A stretch of DNA of 64,000 bases, taken from assembly GCA_029851415.1 (NCBI GenBank), contig CM056742.1, forward strand, positions 63,312,454 through 63,376,453. Reading direction: 5' to 3'. The notes beneath the pieces are model-generated. The model was not told the DNA's origin. It saw nothing but the letters and a program-made list of their open reading frames with translations, and did no database searches. The position numbers and the translations under genes are program-made. Shown one piece after another: positions 21,727 through 31,078 of the stretch. Origin of the DNA: Eretmocerus hayati. Lineage: Eukaryota > Arthropoda > Insecta > Hymenoptera > Aphelinidae. Each line of letters opens with the position of its first letter. Positions within the stretch are counted from its first letter, which is position 1.

Positions 21727-22523
21727 GACGCCACAGACGAACAGCGGCAACGGATACAAAGACTCAGCAATTCATTTGTTAGATACGTATAAGATCTTAG
21801 GAAGGACGAGCACATCACTCCGTTCAGGGAGAGCTTGGACTGGCTGCGTACTGATTCGCGGCGAATGTACTTTGCAGGCATTATTATGTATAAGATCATG
21901 CACATGAGGGAATCTGGTTACCTGTCTGCAATGTTTACCAGGCACCAATCCGAGCGCCCAGTGCGGGGAGATGCAAACGAGCAGGAACTCAAAGTGCCTA
22001 AAGTGAGACTGGAGTATGGAAGAAGATCTTATCAAGTTCAGTGTGCTCATTTTTGGAACTTTCTCCCTTTGGGTATTCGGCAGATACAGAAAATTTCATT
22101 CTTTGAGCAGGCTTTGAAAGAATTCATTCTATCGCAACCCTCCCAGAGGATTGACGTGGGCAAGAGACAATATTTCAATCTTTGATACGTCTGAGCTCTT
22201 TTCTTTGGTATTTCATTTTTATTCTTCCTAGATTGAATTGTTAAGTATAAGTGACCTTCTGTCACTAGACTGGAGTACTCTGTGATATGTAATTGGGCTC
22301 CTGAGTTTTAAAAATTTGTTTAAATTCTAGTTTATTCACACCTTTGTGTATTTCTCGCGCACTCTGTGCAATATGACTAGTCACGAATTGTGATATACGT
22401 ATGATGAATCCTTGACCAAATATATGAGAATTTATAATATATGTATTTCCGACGCGCGTCATATGTAACCATATGCAATTGGATATTTTTTGTCTACGGA
22501 CGAATAAAAAGGAATCAATCAAT

Positions 22524-22526
<3 letters not shown>
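21727..22526 (+). mobile_element. 5'-truncated CR1-like copy (C-terminal RT plus 3' UTR)
   Basis: The coding remnant 21727-22185 starts at the DATDEQRQRIQRLSNS region, has an in-frame TAA near 21790 (RYV-stop-DL) and is open from 21835 to the HYFNL-type terminus (QYFNL). The 3' UTR carries ATGACTAGTCACGAATTGTG and CCTTGACCAAA, the CATATG pair, then AATAAAAAGG and an (AATC)3 tail. It is flanked by CT arrays on both sides. Its C-terminal peptide is closer to the copies at 12171 and 62750 than to its immediate neighbours. Confidence 0.9.

Positions 22527-22607
<81 letters not shown>
22527..22607 (+). repeat. (CT)n microsatellite, ~40 units
   Basis: A pure CT run, among the longest in the window, lies at the 5'-truncated junction of the next CR1-like copy. 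Confidence 0.97.
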
Positions 22608-22608
<1 letters not shown>

Positions 22609-23864
22609 GGCAATACCATAGCACCCAAACAGCTCTACTAAAGTTGACAGATGACATCAGAGTAGGCATTGACAAGAAGAAGATCACCTTGCTCCTGCTT
22701 TTTGACTTTAGTAAAGCTTTTGACACGATATCACCATCTAAGCTGTTGAGTAAACTTCGAAATCTTGGCTTTTCGAGATCGGCACTTCTGTGGATAAAAT
22801 CATACTTACAAGGTCGCACCCAAAAAGTCACTTCAAAATCTGGTAATTCTGATTGGCTTGAAACCAATCTGGGTGTTCCACAGGGTTCCGTTCTCGGGCC
22901 TTTACTCTTCAGCTTATATGTCAATGATTTACCTGGTTTGCTAGACGGAAAGTCGGTACATCATCTATTTTATGCGGACGACCTCCAAATTTATCTCCAA
23001 GTCGAGAAAACTAAAATCAGGGAGGGCATCGCTCGGCTGGGTGAAATAGGACGACTAGTTGCTGAATGGGCCAAGAGTTCCGGCCTGTGTCTCAACGCTG
23101 GCAAGACCAAGGCAATCTACTTCAGCTCTGAGAGGAATATCAAAGATCTGAAGAGAATGGACTTACCAGGGGTTGAGATACAGGATGGAAATTTCATCCC
23201 GTTCAGTGATACGGTTGTGAGTCTCGGTGTTACACTTGATAGTGAACTGACGTGGAAACCGCACATTGACCAAGTTACTAAGAAAGTTAACAGAGCCCTG
23301 TACGGTTTGCGGTTTTTTAGGGCGTGTATCACCAGACCTCTCCGGATTCGCCTAGTCGAGTCATTAGTTCAACCGCATCTAGATTACTGCACAGTCGTGT
23401 ACCTCGACGCCACGGACGAACAGCGGCAACGGATACAGAGACTGAGCAATTCATGTGTGAGATTCATCTTTGATCTTAGGAGAGACGAGCACATCACCCC
23501 GTTTAGGGAGCGATTGGGTTGGTTACGTACTGATTCGCGGAGAATGTACTTCGCAGCACTTTTAATGCATAAGATCATGCATTTGGGAGAACCTGGCTAC
23601 CTTGCTGCGATGTTTACCAGGTACCAATCCGAACGCCCCGCACGCGGTGATACAGAAGAGCGGGTACTCAAAGTTCCCAATATGAGACTTGAGTATGGAA
23701 GAAGATCTTTCCAGGTTCAATGTGCTCATTTGTGGAACTTTCTCCCTCCGGGCTTTCGGCAGCTAGGGAAGATATCGTTGTTTAAAGAGGCCTTAAAAGA
23801 TCTCTTGATGACACAGACTCCTCAGAGGATTGATGTGGAGAAGAAGCATTATTTTAATCTATGA
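22608..23864 (+). CDS. Partial reverse transcriptase, open but lacking N-terminus
   Basis: The frame is open from the truncation point to the stop ending at 23864 and reads through the upstream CT array as poly(Ser-Leu). Motifs visible are LLLLFDFSKAFDTI, GVPQGSVLGPLLFSLYV, FYADDLQIY, LNAGKTKAIYFSS and the terminal MRLEYGRRSFQVQCAHLWNF and KKHYFNL. The endonuclease and the first RT blocks are missing, so it is a dead-on-arrival copy whose frame has not yet decayed. That suggests a recent insertion. Confidence 0.85.
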
Positions 23865-24178
23865 TAGGCTTGGGTTCTTATTTTTAGCTTACGATTAGTT
23901 TTACGTGACCTTCTGTCACCTGACTGAAGCAAACTGTGATATTTTCTCTCTTGTGAACCCATGCTCTCAGATTTTAGACATACGCGAATTCGCAATTGTA
24001 ATGACTAGTCACAATTTGTGATATGTACCTGTCCTTGACCAAATCGCTTGTGTTATATATATTTTACACCTTTTCTTTTATTTTTGAATTTTTTTCTAGA
24101 ATTATGCAACATATGTAAAAATATGTGGGTTATATTTTGTCTTATGACGAATAAAGGACATCAATCAATCAATCAATC
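22608..24178 (+). mobile_element. 5'-truncated CR1-like copy with open RT frame
   Basis: The copy begins at the RQYHSTQTALLKL motif. It ends with the conserved 3' UTR (ATGACTAGTCACAATTTGTG near 24000, CAACATATGTAAAAATATG near 24108), then AATAAAGG at 24150 and an (AATC)4 tail. The tail runs straight into the T-tract that is the poly(A) end of the minus-strand R1 element. The R1 copy therefore inserted at, or replaced, the CT tract downstream. Confidence 0.92.
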
Positions 24179-24625
24179 TTTTTTTTTTTTTTTTTTTTTT
24201 TAGGTGGTTGTAGGGTGAATACGCTGCGACGTAGCCACAGAGAGGTTCCGGACGGACAATTACGCCTGGCCGATACTTCTCAAGGCTTCCGGGCTGGATT
24301 CCGCATCGATGCGGCCATCCGTACCAGATAAACCCTCTCTCCCTTCCCCTTTGGCGCTGGCCATCGGACAAGGGAGAGATCCACCAACTTACCAATCCGG
24401 ACCCGGCACCGCGTGAGCATTACTTCAGGACCGGTGGCGTCTCGCGCTCAGGATCGAGCGTCCCTCTTCTCACGACTCGCAGGGGTTGTTTCTCCTCCTT
24501 CGATCTTCTTCCATCTCTTCATTCTTCTTTCTTCTTTTTTTGATCTTCTCTCTTCTTCCTTTCCTCTTCAGTCCATCATATCCCTCCTGGAACCATTTGG
24601 ACCTCTTCTGTTTCAATCGGCAGAG

Positions 24626-27600
24626 TCACTGTGATTTGCCTGCTTCGAGGCGCCTTACTTCCCTCTCTTTCTCTTCTTTGCGGGTCATCACCAGCTTGAT
24701 ATATCCGGTGAGTCTATCCCATGTCTCCTGGTTGCGGAGCAAGTACGGGACGAGATTCTCAGGTGTTAGTTGAGCACCCAGCCATTCATCCAGCTCGGCG
24801 CGCTCTCTCCGGGTGTCGCTGCACTTGAACAGGGCATGTTCGGCGTCATCCCATTCGTCCCCGCATGACTGACATGCTGGGGTCGTCCTCTTCTTGAACC
24901 TGGTTAGATAGGAACCGAAGCAACCATGATCGCTCAGTGCCTGCGTCGTCCAGTAGTCCATCTCTCCGTGGGTGCGTTCCGCCCACTTGGCTACGTCACG
25001 GATCAGCCGGTGCGTCCATCTGCCGTTTGCAAATGGCGAATCCCACTCAGTTTGCCAATGCTCAAGGGTGGTTTCCTTCTCGTTGTCGCGGATGATCTCC
25101 TTCATCGTCGGAGTGAGTACTCGTTCGGCTCCGATCACTTTTTGGCGGTCCCAGATCCTCACTCGCTCCGCGACGAGCAAGTGGATGGGCGGAGTACTCG
25201 CCAATACGTAAGCCGCATCTCCTGACACAGTGCGGTAGGCACGGATACTCCTCAGGGCCGCTCTTCGGTGGACAGGCCCCATTCTCTTCTCGATTATGGT
25301 CTTCTCTACTCTCTTCCCCCACACGGGTGCACCGTACAGCATGATGGAGGTAGTGACGGTGTTGAGAAGTGCGCGCCTCTTTTCCTTGGGTCCTCCGATA
25401 TTCGGCATAAGCCGCTGGAGCGCCGCACCGACCCTGCTCGCCTTCTGGGCGGCTTCCTGGATGTGCTTCTTGAACGACCACTTGTCGTCGAGCCATACAC
25501 CGAGGTATTTCAGCTCTGTCTTCCGTGGAATCTCTTGCCCGTTGATATAAAACCGGGGTAAGTCAAACTTCCTACGCCTTGTGACCACGATTGCTTCGCA
25601 CTTCTTGACAGCGAGCTCCAGAAGCCTGCTAATCATCCACTCGTAGACTCGGGCCAGCGCTTCGTTCGCGCGTCTACCCAAGAGTTCCTCGTTGTCAGCC
25701 CATACTATGAGTCCCGCGTCGTCCGCGAAAGCCACTATCATCACTCCTTCTGGCAGTTCGATAGACAGTAAGCTGTCATACTGGGTGTTCCAGTTGAACG
25801 GCCCGGAGACCGATCCCTGTCCGATTCCGGCGGACAGTACCCGAATCTCTTGTCCCTCGTCGGTGTCGTACACGAGGGTCCTGTTCCGCAGGCAGTCACT
25901 CGTGACGGCTAGTAAATAGGGGGGCACTTCACCTGCTTGGGATTGATAGACTCGATCCCAGCTCGAGCAGTTGAATGCGTTCTTTATGTCCAACGCAATG
26001 ATGGCACAGAATCCTCCTCTTCCTTGGTATGGGTTCCCTACCGACGCTTGAACCCGTTCTTGGACCGCCTCGATCGCGTGCACAGTGCTCCGTCCCTCCC
26101 GGAACCCGAACTGCATTGGTGATAGCCCACCGCCTTCTTCGTAGGCTTTTTCCACCCTGTTGAGCACCATCCTCTCGTACATTTTCCCGATATTGTCGAG
26201 CATGCTGAGAGGGCGTTGACCTCCTTGACCCTTAGGTATCAGGACCAGCTTCTGGCGTTTCCACTTGTCCGGGAAAGTTCCCGCGCTCAGACAGATGTTG
26301 GAGAGGTCGAGGAGTAGATCTGGCTTGTATTTGAAGACCAGTTTCAGAGCCTCGTTTGGGATGCCATCCAGGCCAGGGGCCTTGCCGTTCGGCATTCTCT
26401 TCGCCGCTATGAGTAGCTCTTGCATAGTGAAGAGCGGGATGGGGTCTTCGCTCTCCGTAGGGAATGTAACTCTGGGTTCTCCTGCTGGGAAGAGGTCTTT
26501 CACGATGGTGCGCAATGTTGCTGCATCGGTCGGTGCTGGGTTGCCCCTCCGGGGTCGGACCTTTGACATGACCACGCGATATGGCGTGCCCCAGGGGTCT
26601 TCGTTAACCATGTCGCACAGTTCACCCCAGCACTTCTCTTTGCTCCTCCGGATGGCTAGAACGAGAGCCTTCTTTGCTTCTTTGTACGCTCTGTCATCTT
26701 CCGCCAGCGATGGTCGTTGCAGCTTCCTTGATCGCCATGCGATCCTCCTTTTCTTGTTGCTCGTTCTTCGTAGAGCCTTGATCTCATCGGTGATCCAGTA
26801 CTCTGGTTTCCTCCAGAAACATGGTGTTGTCCTGCGAGGCATCGAGGCGTCGCAAGCTCTCGTGATGGCGGATGTTACCATCGCCACAGCCTCGTCCGAG
26901 GCGGAGTTCATCGGGAGATCTTCGACTGTTTCTATCGATTCCCGGAATTTTCCCTCGTCCAGCTTCCGTACCTGCCACCCCGTTGGTCGCGGTCTGCGTG
27001 TCGTCTGTCTCTGTCCGTCAGTCCTAAGTCGAAACCGAATATGTCGATGGTCACTCAGTGTTTCCGTGTCCAGAACTTCCCACGATGTCATACGTCCCAT
27101 GAGCGACGGGCTCATGAACGTCAGGTCGAGGACTGATGATGAACCTCCCTCCCGGGACCGAGTGTCGTGCCGGTAATAGGTGATAACCCCCGTCTCGTTC
27201 GCGAGCACTAATCCCAATGCCTCCATGGCATCAGCGAGTATTACCCCCCGTCTATCGCGCGGCCCCCCGCTCCAAGTCGGTTCCTTGGAGTTGAAATCTC
27301 CCGCGATTATAACTGGGCCCCCCCATTGCCTCACATCCTCTTCTAGGTCGTGGAGCTCGTCTTCAAATTCGTGCGTCTTGAGCGACGGCGAGTAGTAGCA
27401 GCTATATACAGCTGTGCCCCCTATGGTCTTTCGAGCATAACCGCGGCCACTAACAGCTGGTTCAGTCTCGCGGATCGCGGGATTCGTGATCTGAATTACA
27501 GCGGTCCCCCAGTGATCGAATGTGGAACGGGAAAGTTCGCGCTTCCGAGGCGGTTCGGAGATGATCAGAACATCGATACCCCCTTCTTTGGCGGCAGTGT

Positions 27601-27658
27601 GTAGGAGGTCACAAGCTTCCCCGCTTCTCCTGAGGTTGGCTTGGATGAAGTTAGCCAT
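24626..27658 (-). CDS. R1-clade ORF2: endonuclease-reverse transcriptase, intact
   Basis: I place the start at the ATG at 27658, which overlaps the ORF1 stop in the string ATGGCTAA; the frame is also open further upstream. The product is 1010 residues. The endonuclease has FIQANLRRSG (residues 4-13), IISEPP (32-37), AGDFN (119-123) and SDHRHIRF (202-209). The RT has GKAPGLDGIPNEALKL, GLSPMQFGFREGRSTVHAI, IIALDIKNAFN, IGQGSVSGPFNW and the palm FADD at 644-647. The C-terminal C-x2-C-x7-H-x4-C zinc motif lies at about 929-946. Family knowledge: R1-clade proteins often insert at fixed targets, such as 28S rRNA or microsatellites. All motifs are present, but the copy lacks its 5' end. Confidence 0.93.
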   Translation of the reverse strand: MANFIQANLRRSGEACDLLHTAAKEGGIDVLIISEPPRKRELSRSTFDHWGTAVIQITNPAIRETEPAVSGRGYARKTIGGTAVYSCYYSPSLKTHEFEDELHDLEEDVRQWGGPVIIAGDFNSKEPTWSGGPRDRRGVILADAMEALGLVLANETGVITYYRHDTRSREGGSSSVLDLTFMSPSLMGRMTSWEVLDTETLSDHRHIRFRLRTDGQRQTTRRPRPTGWQVRKLDEGKFRESIETVEDLPMNSASDEAVAMVTSAITRACDASMPRRTTPCFWRKPEYWITDEIKALRRTSNKKRRIAWRSRKLQRPSLAEDDRAYKEAKKALVLAIRRSKEKCWGELCDMVNEDPWGTPYRVVMSKVRPRRGNPAPTDAATLRTIVKDLFPAGEPRVTFPTESEDPIPLFTMQELLIAAKRMPNGKAPGLDGIPNEALKLVFKYKPDLLLDLSNICLSAGTFPDKWKRQKLVLIPKGQGGQRPLSMLDNIGKMYERMVLNRVEKAYEEGGGLSPMQFGFREGRSTVHAIEAVQERVQASVGNPYQGRGGFCAIIALDIKNAFNCSSWDRVYQSQAGEVPPYLLAVTSDCLRNRTLVYDTDEGQEIRVLSAGIGQGSVSGPFNWNTQYDSLLSIELPEGVMIVAFADDAGLIVWADNEELLGRRANEALARVYEWMISRLLELAVKKCEAIVVTRRRKFDLPRFYINGQEIPRKTELKYLGVWLDDKWSFKKHIQEAAQKASRVGAALQRLMPNIGGPKEKRRALLNTVTTSIMLYGAPVWGKRVEKTIIEKRMGPVHRRAALRSIRAYRTVSGDAAYVLASTPPIHLLVAERVRIWDRQKVIGAERVLTPTMKEIIRDNEKETTLEHWQTEWDSPFANGRWTHRLIRDVAKWAERTHGEMDYWTTQALSDHGCFGSYLTRFKKRTTPACQSCGDEWDDAEHALFKCSDTRRERAELDEWLGAQLTPENLVPYLLRNQETWDRLTGYIKLVMTRKEEKEREVRRLEAGKSQ

Positions 27659-28676
27659 TTCTTCCCCCCCTGCGTCTATATGTCGCCCTCGCGTTTTGGT
27701 AGGCTGTGCAGTTGCTGGAGCCCGACCTGTGGTCAGATCTGGTTCCGATAGCCACGCAGCTGAGGCATTTTGGTTTCTCTTTACAGGTAGCGGCGAGGTG
27801 TCCTGGTTCACCGCACTGGAAGCAGAGTTTCGGTTGACGTTCCTCTGCCTTCTCTTTTTTGCAGCCTGAGGCCTTGTGGCCATACTCTAGGCAGTTATAG
27901 CAGCGTGGGATGCCTCCCTTCTCGCGGATTCTCACTCTGCTCCATCCCACCTTGGGTTCTTTCCAGTCCAGGAGGCGGTGAGCGAGCCTCGCTGGGATGG
28001 ACGCAACCGCTGTTTGGGTGCCTCGGGAGCCGTTTCGCAGGCTCTTAATTATTATGGCTCCATCCTCGTTTTCTGGTAGGGCCTTCGCGAGGTCCTTCTG
28101 CACTTTAGTTTTGTCGACATCGTAGTCGACTCCGAGAACCTCGAGGGTCATGCTATTTGCGAGGCAGTGGACGGCCCCTTCTTGCCCGACGACTGGTGTC
28201 AGAGCCGCTTTGATGGCTGCAGCGTCGGTGCCCTTCCTCAGTTCAATGAGGATTTGTCCTTCCTGTGTTTTGCGGATGCCCGTGACCTTAGAGCCCACTT
28301 CTTCATTAAGGTCATCCGTCTTTATCTTGCGCAGCATATCTGCGTAGCTTAACCCACCTTGGTTTGCCGTGACGAGAACGGCGTCGGATTTCGCTCTTCT
28401 TGGCTTCATTTTTGCCTTCTTTCCAGCGGTGTCACTTGATCGACCGCTTTTCTTTGCCCTCTTCGTATTTCTCTTAGAGACCACTTCCTGCCAAGGCCCG
28501 TCCTGCTTGGGCCTATTAGGAGTCGATGTCGAGCGCGGTGTTTCGAGGGCTCCCGATGGATGTCCGCGTCGCGTCTTCTTCGTATCGTGCTGTTTCCCTT
28601 GTCGCGATTCCGGTTTATTCGCCCCCCCTCCCTGTGTGCCGCTTCCCGACGCGGCTGGCCCAGAGGGCTGCGCATT

Positions 28677-28681
<5 letters not shown>
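27651..28681 (-). CDS. R1-clade ORF1, 5'-truncated, three zinc knuckles intact
   Basis: The frame is open from near the truncation (28681) to the TAA at 27651-27653. Three CCHC-type knuckles are visible: CYNCLEYGHKASGC, CFQCGEPGHLAATC and the variant CLSCVAIGTRSDHRSGSSNC. Upstream is the gag core (GGLSYADMLRKIKTD and KVTGIRKTQEGQILIELRKG). A K/R-rich basic segment near 28470-28400 could be a nuclear-localisation or nucleic-acid-binding stretch. The N-terminal half found in the other copy is absent. The stop overlaps the ORF2 start, typical of coupled translation in this clade. Confidence 0.85.

Positions 28682-28720
<39 letters not shown>
28682..28720 (+). repeat. (CT)n microsatellite, ~18 units
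   Basis: This clean CT run lies between the 5'-truncated R1 copy (minus) and a 5'-truncated CR1-like copy (plus). Confidence 0.95.
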
Positions 28721-28725
<5 letters not shown>

Positions 28726-29131
28726 GACTTCCTGTTAACACTATCCTCCCAGAGGATTGATGTGGAGAAAAAAACACTATTTTAATTTGTAAACTGTGAT
28801 AGCCATGAGCCCGTTTCAATTGATGTCTTCTACTTCAGCTGAGTTATGCGTGGCTTTTTCGCTTCCGAACTGAGATTCCTGTGATATGACTGTGGGCCCA
28901 TGTCTTTTTCATAGGTCTTCCCAAACAGGAAAATGTTTTCCTTTCCTCAACCTTCTTTGTTAAGACTGATATATGTATATATATATATATGGAAACGTGA
29001 CTTTTTCTTCTTTTTCTTTTCATGACTCTTAGCATCTTACGATGCCTCGAGATGACTAGTCACTTTCTGTGATAATTCGAATAGCCTTAACCAAAACGAC
29101 AAATTTTTACAAATTTAATGTATTTATTATC
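28721..29131 (+). mobile_element. CR1-like 3' fragment, cut off by the foldback element
   Basis: Only the last codons of RT remain (SQRIDVEKK, followed by a one-base A-run change), then the 3' UTR up to AATGTATTTATTAT. There the C13 tract of the foldback begins. The UTR is nearly identical to the copy at 5790-6400, including GATGACTAGTCACTTTCTGTG. The missing ~100-bp 3' end of this subfamily occurs at 30975-31078, so the two pieces may be one copy split by ~1.84 kb of inserted DNA. Confidence 0.85.
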
Positions 29132-29914
29132 CCCCCCCCCCCTCATTCACTTTTTTTCAAAAGTAAAACTAGGCGAGTATGAGGTTCAGGAAAGAACCAT
29201 TCATCTCCAGTACATCAAAACTTCAAATTCTATACGACATGTAAACCATGGTTTTTATAGATCTCATTCCTTCCAAGAGTTTAAACAACTCTTGGAAGGA
29301 ATGAGATCTAAAAAAACCATGTCGAGTATTTTTTGAGCCGATTTGTCACGATCAACATATCATCACTGATAGAGACTAAAGCCACTTTCCTCCAATCAAA
29401 TCTTTCTTTCAATTCATCCTAATGGTGGTGGTTTGACAATTTCTTACTAGCTAATTGTCGCTGAAATGACTCGAAGTTTAGGTGAGTAGGAGAGGTACAG
29501 GGGAATATCGAAATAGAGGGTTTTCATGATGATTCACTAAAATCTCATATCATACTCAGTTATATTTTCTCTATTTCGATATTCCCCTGTACCTCTTCTA
29601 CTCACCTAAACTTCGGGTCATTTCAGCGACAATTAGCTAGTAAGAAATTGTCAAACCACCACCATTAGGATGAATTGAAAGAAAGATTTGATTGGAGGAA
29701 AGTGGCTTTAGTCTCTATCAGTGATGATATGTTGATCGTGACAAATCGGCTCAAAAAATACTCGACATGGTTTTTTTAGATCTCATTCCTTCCAAGAGTT
29801 TAAACCATGTCGTATAAAATTTGAAGTTTTGATGTACTGGAGATGAATGGTTCTTTCCTGAACCTCATACTCGCCTAGTTTTACTTTTGAAAAAAAGTGA
29901 ATGGGGGGGGGGGA
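29132..29914. repeat. Near-perfect foldback palindrome, ~390-bp arms, C/G-tract ends
   Basis: The left arm starts with C13 followed by TCATTCACTTTTTTTCAAAAG, and the right arm ends with its reverse complement and a G-run. Arms differ at only a few positions, plus one extra hairpin in the left arm: GATCTCATTCCTTCCAAGAG followed by its own reverse complement at about 29260-29312, where the right arm has a single copy. Centre near 29525-29560. No protein is encoded. Such arms would fold into long double-stranded RNA if transcribed. Confidence 0.92.
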
Positions 29915-30191
29915 TCTCACTCCTTGGTTATAAAAATCCAAGGGTAACCACAAATTTTCCAAGCACTTGTCCCCACCGCACTTGAGAATTTCTTACACAC
30001 GGCTTCGTCATTTTTTCCATAAAAAATACACTACTATCAGTGTATATTTTGTTCAGTTCAATCTGGAGAGCCATTCAGCTATAGGCAAGAGCAATATTGC
30101 GGAGCCGCGACGAACACACAAAACACAACAAAGCAGACGAATCTCTCCTCCCTGTCCTTCTCGCATGGCGCTTTGATCTTTACGTCACCTC

Positions 30192-30403
30192 CAGGGACCT
30201 TATTCCGAAGTTGATACGCGCTAACGCTGATTACGCGGGTACGGCGATCACTCATTAGTTCCGTGGAAAACCGCCATGCATAAGCGAGGGGGCGCTTTTA
30301 CATCAACAACTAGCGCCCCCTCGCTTATACATGGCGGTTTTCCGGAACTGATCAGTGATCACCGTCACCGGTAACGCGTATCAACTTCGGAATAAGGTCC
30401 CTG
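30192..30403. repeat. Short foldback (MITE-like), ~100-bp arms
   Basis: CAGGGACCTTATTCCGAAG at 30192 is mirrored by CTTCGGAATAAGGTCCCTG ending at 30403. The inner arm CTAGCGCCCCCTCGCTTATA pairs with the AAGCGAGGGGGCGC segment near 30285. The CAGGG start is hAT-like, but the flanks (GTCACCTC versus TCGTGGCT) show no 8-bp duplication, so the class is undecided. Confidence 0.8.
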
Positions 30404-30974
30404 TCGTGGCTAGTTTCGAGTATCCACATCTGATGCAATAATTATAGAATCGAGAAATTCAGATAATTCGAAAATTCATTTATCCGCAATAACAAACCAG
30501 CTGGTCGGTGCCTGCGTTGCCCGGTACGCAGCAGACAGCCTCATTGCAGACTGCCGTCAATCGCGGACAGGAAGATCTTGCGCACGCGCTTCTATCTCTC
30601 TCCTCTCTCTTCCTCTTCCTCGACCATCTTAGCTGCATTCCCAACACATGTGTAGCAGAGACGTTTCGATATTTCTCGAGTCGAAGCGCGGGGCTGGTGA
30701 AATCGAACTGAGATGTAAAACAAAGGCATGAATTTTGCGGTGCTGAATAAAACGCGTCCAGTGCTCGGATTGAGAAAATAATTGTACAGAACTCTGAATC
30801 ACTTTAGAAAGGCTTTGCTAAAGCATTGCAGAGCTCTATGAGCAACGTTAAGAGGTTAATAATCCAAGTAGAAAAAAAGTGTGAGGTTAAAAAACCCCAA
30901 TTCAAAGTATAGATAGGCACAGCGCCTCGCTCGATTTTTCGTCTGCTCATACTCGCCAGCGAGGCGCTACCGCG
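30404..30974. other. No gene recognised
   Basis: The stretch has a GC-richer patch (30480-30720) with a pyrimidine tract ending CCATCTTAG, an acceptor-like site, but no open frame of note. A GCGCCTCGCT/AGCGAGGCGC hairpin lies at about 30919-30968, immediately before the CR1-like 3' end. Confidence 0.45.
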
Positions 30975-31078
30975 CCTCTTGATGTATAAGTGACATATGT
31001 TTTATATGCTACTGTATTTTTGTATTTTTGCCCTTGGGCGAATAAAGGTTATCATTCATTCATTCATTCATTCATTCT
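30975..31078 (+). mobile_element. CR1-like 3' terminus with (ATTC)n tail
   Basis: It contains GTGACATATGTTTTATATGC, then GCCCTTGGGCGAATAAAGG and a tail of about six ATTC units. It starts exactly where the copy at 28721-29131 is interrupted, so it is most simply the displaced end of that copy. An independent extreme truncation is the alternative. Confidence 0.8.

Larger units (their letters stand above)
24179..28681 (-). mobile_element. 5'-truncated R1-clade element with intact ORF2
   Basis: The minus-strand copy ends in poly(A), seen as T23 at 24179-24201. At its 5' end it stops at 28681 against a CT array, at the point corresponding to about 10943 in the full-length R1 copy, so the N-terminal part of ORF1 is missing. 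The 3' UTR (24202-24625) matches the fragment at 5515-5760. Overall it is much less damaged than the copy at 6411-12091. Confidence 0.93.

Noticed and set aside
30192..30403. hAT element call for the CAGGGACC-ended hairpin
   Set aside because: The terminus is hAT-like, but the expected 8-bp duplication is absent, so only a generic foldback is reported.
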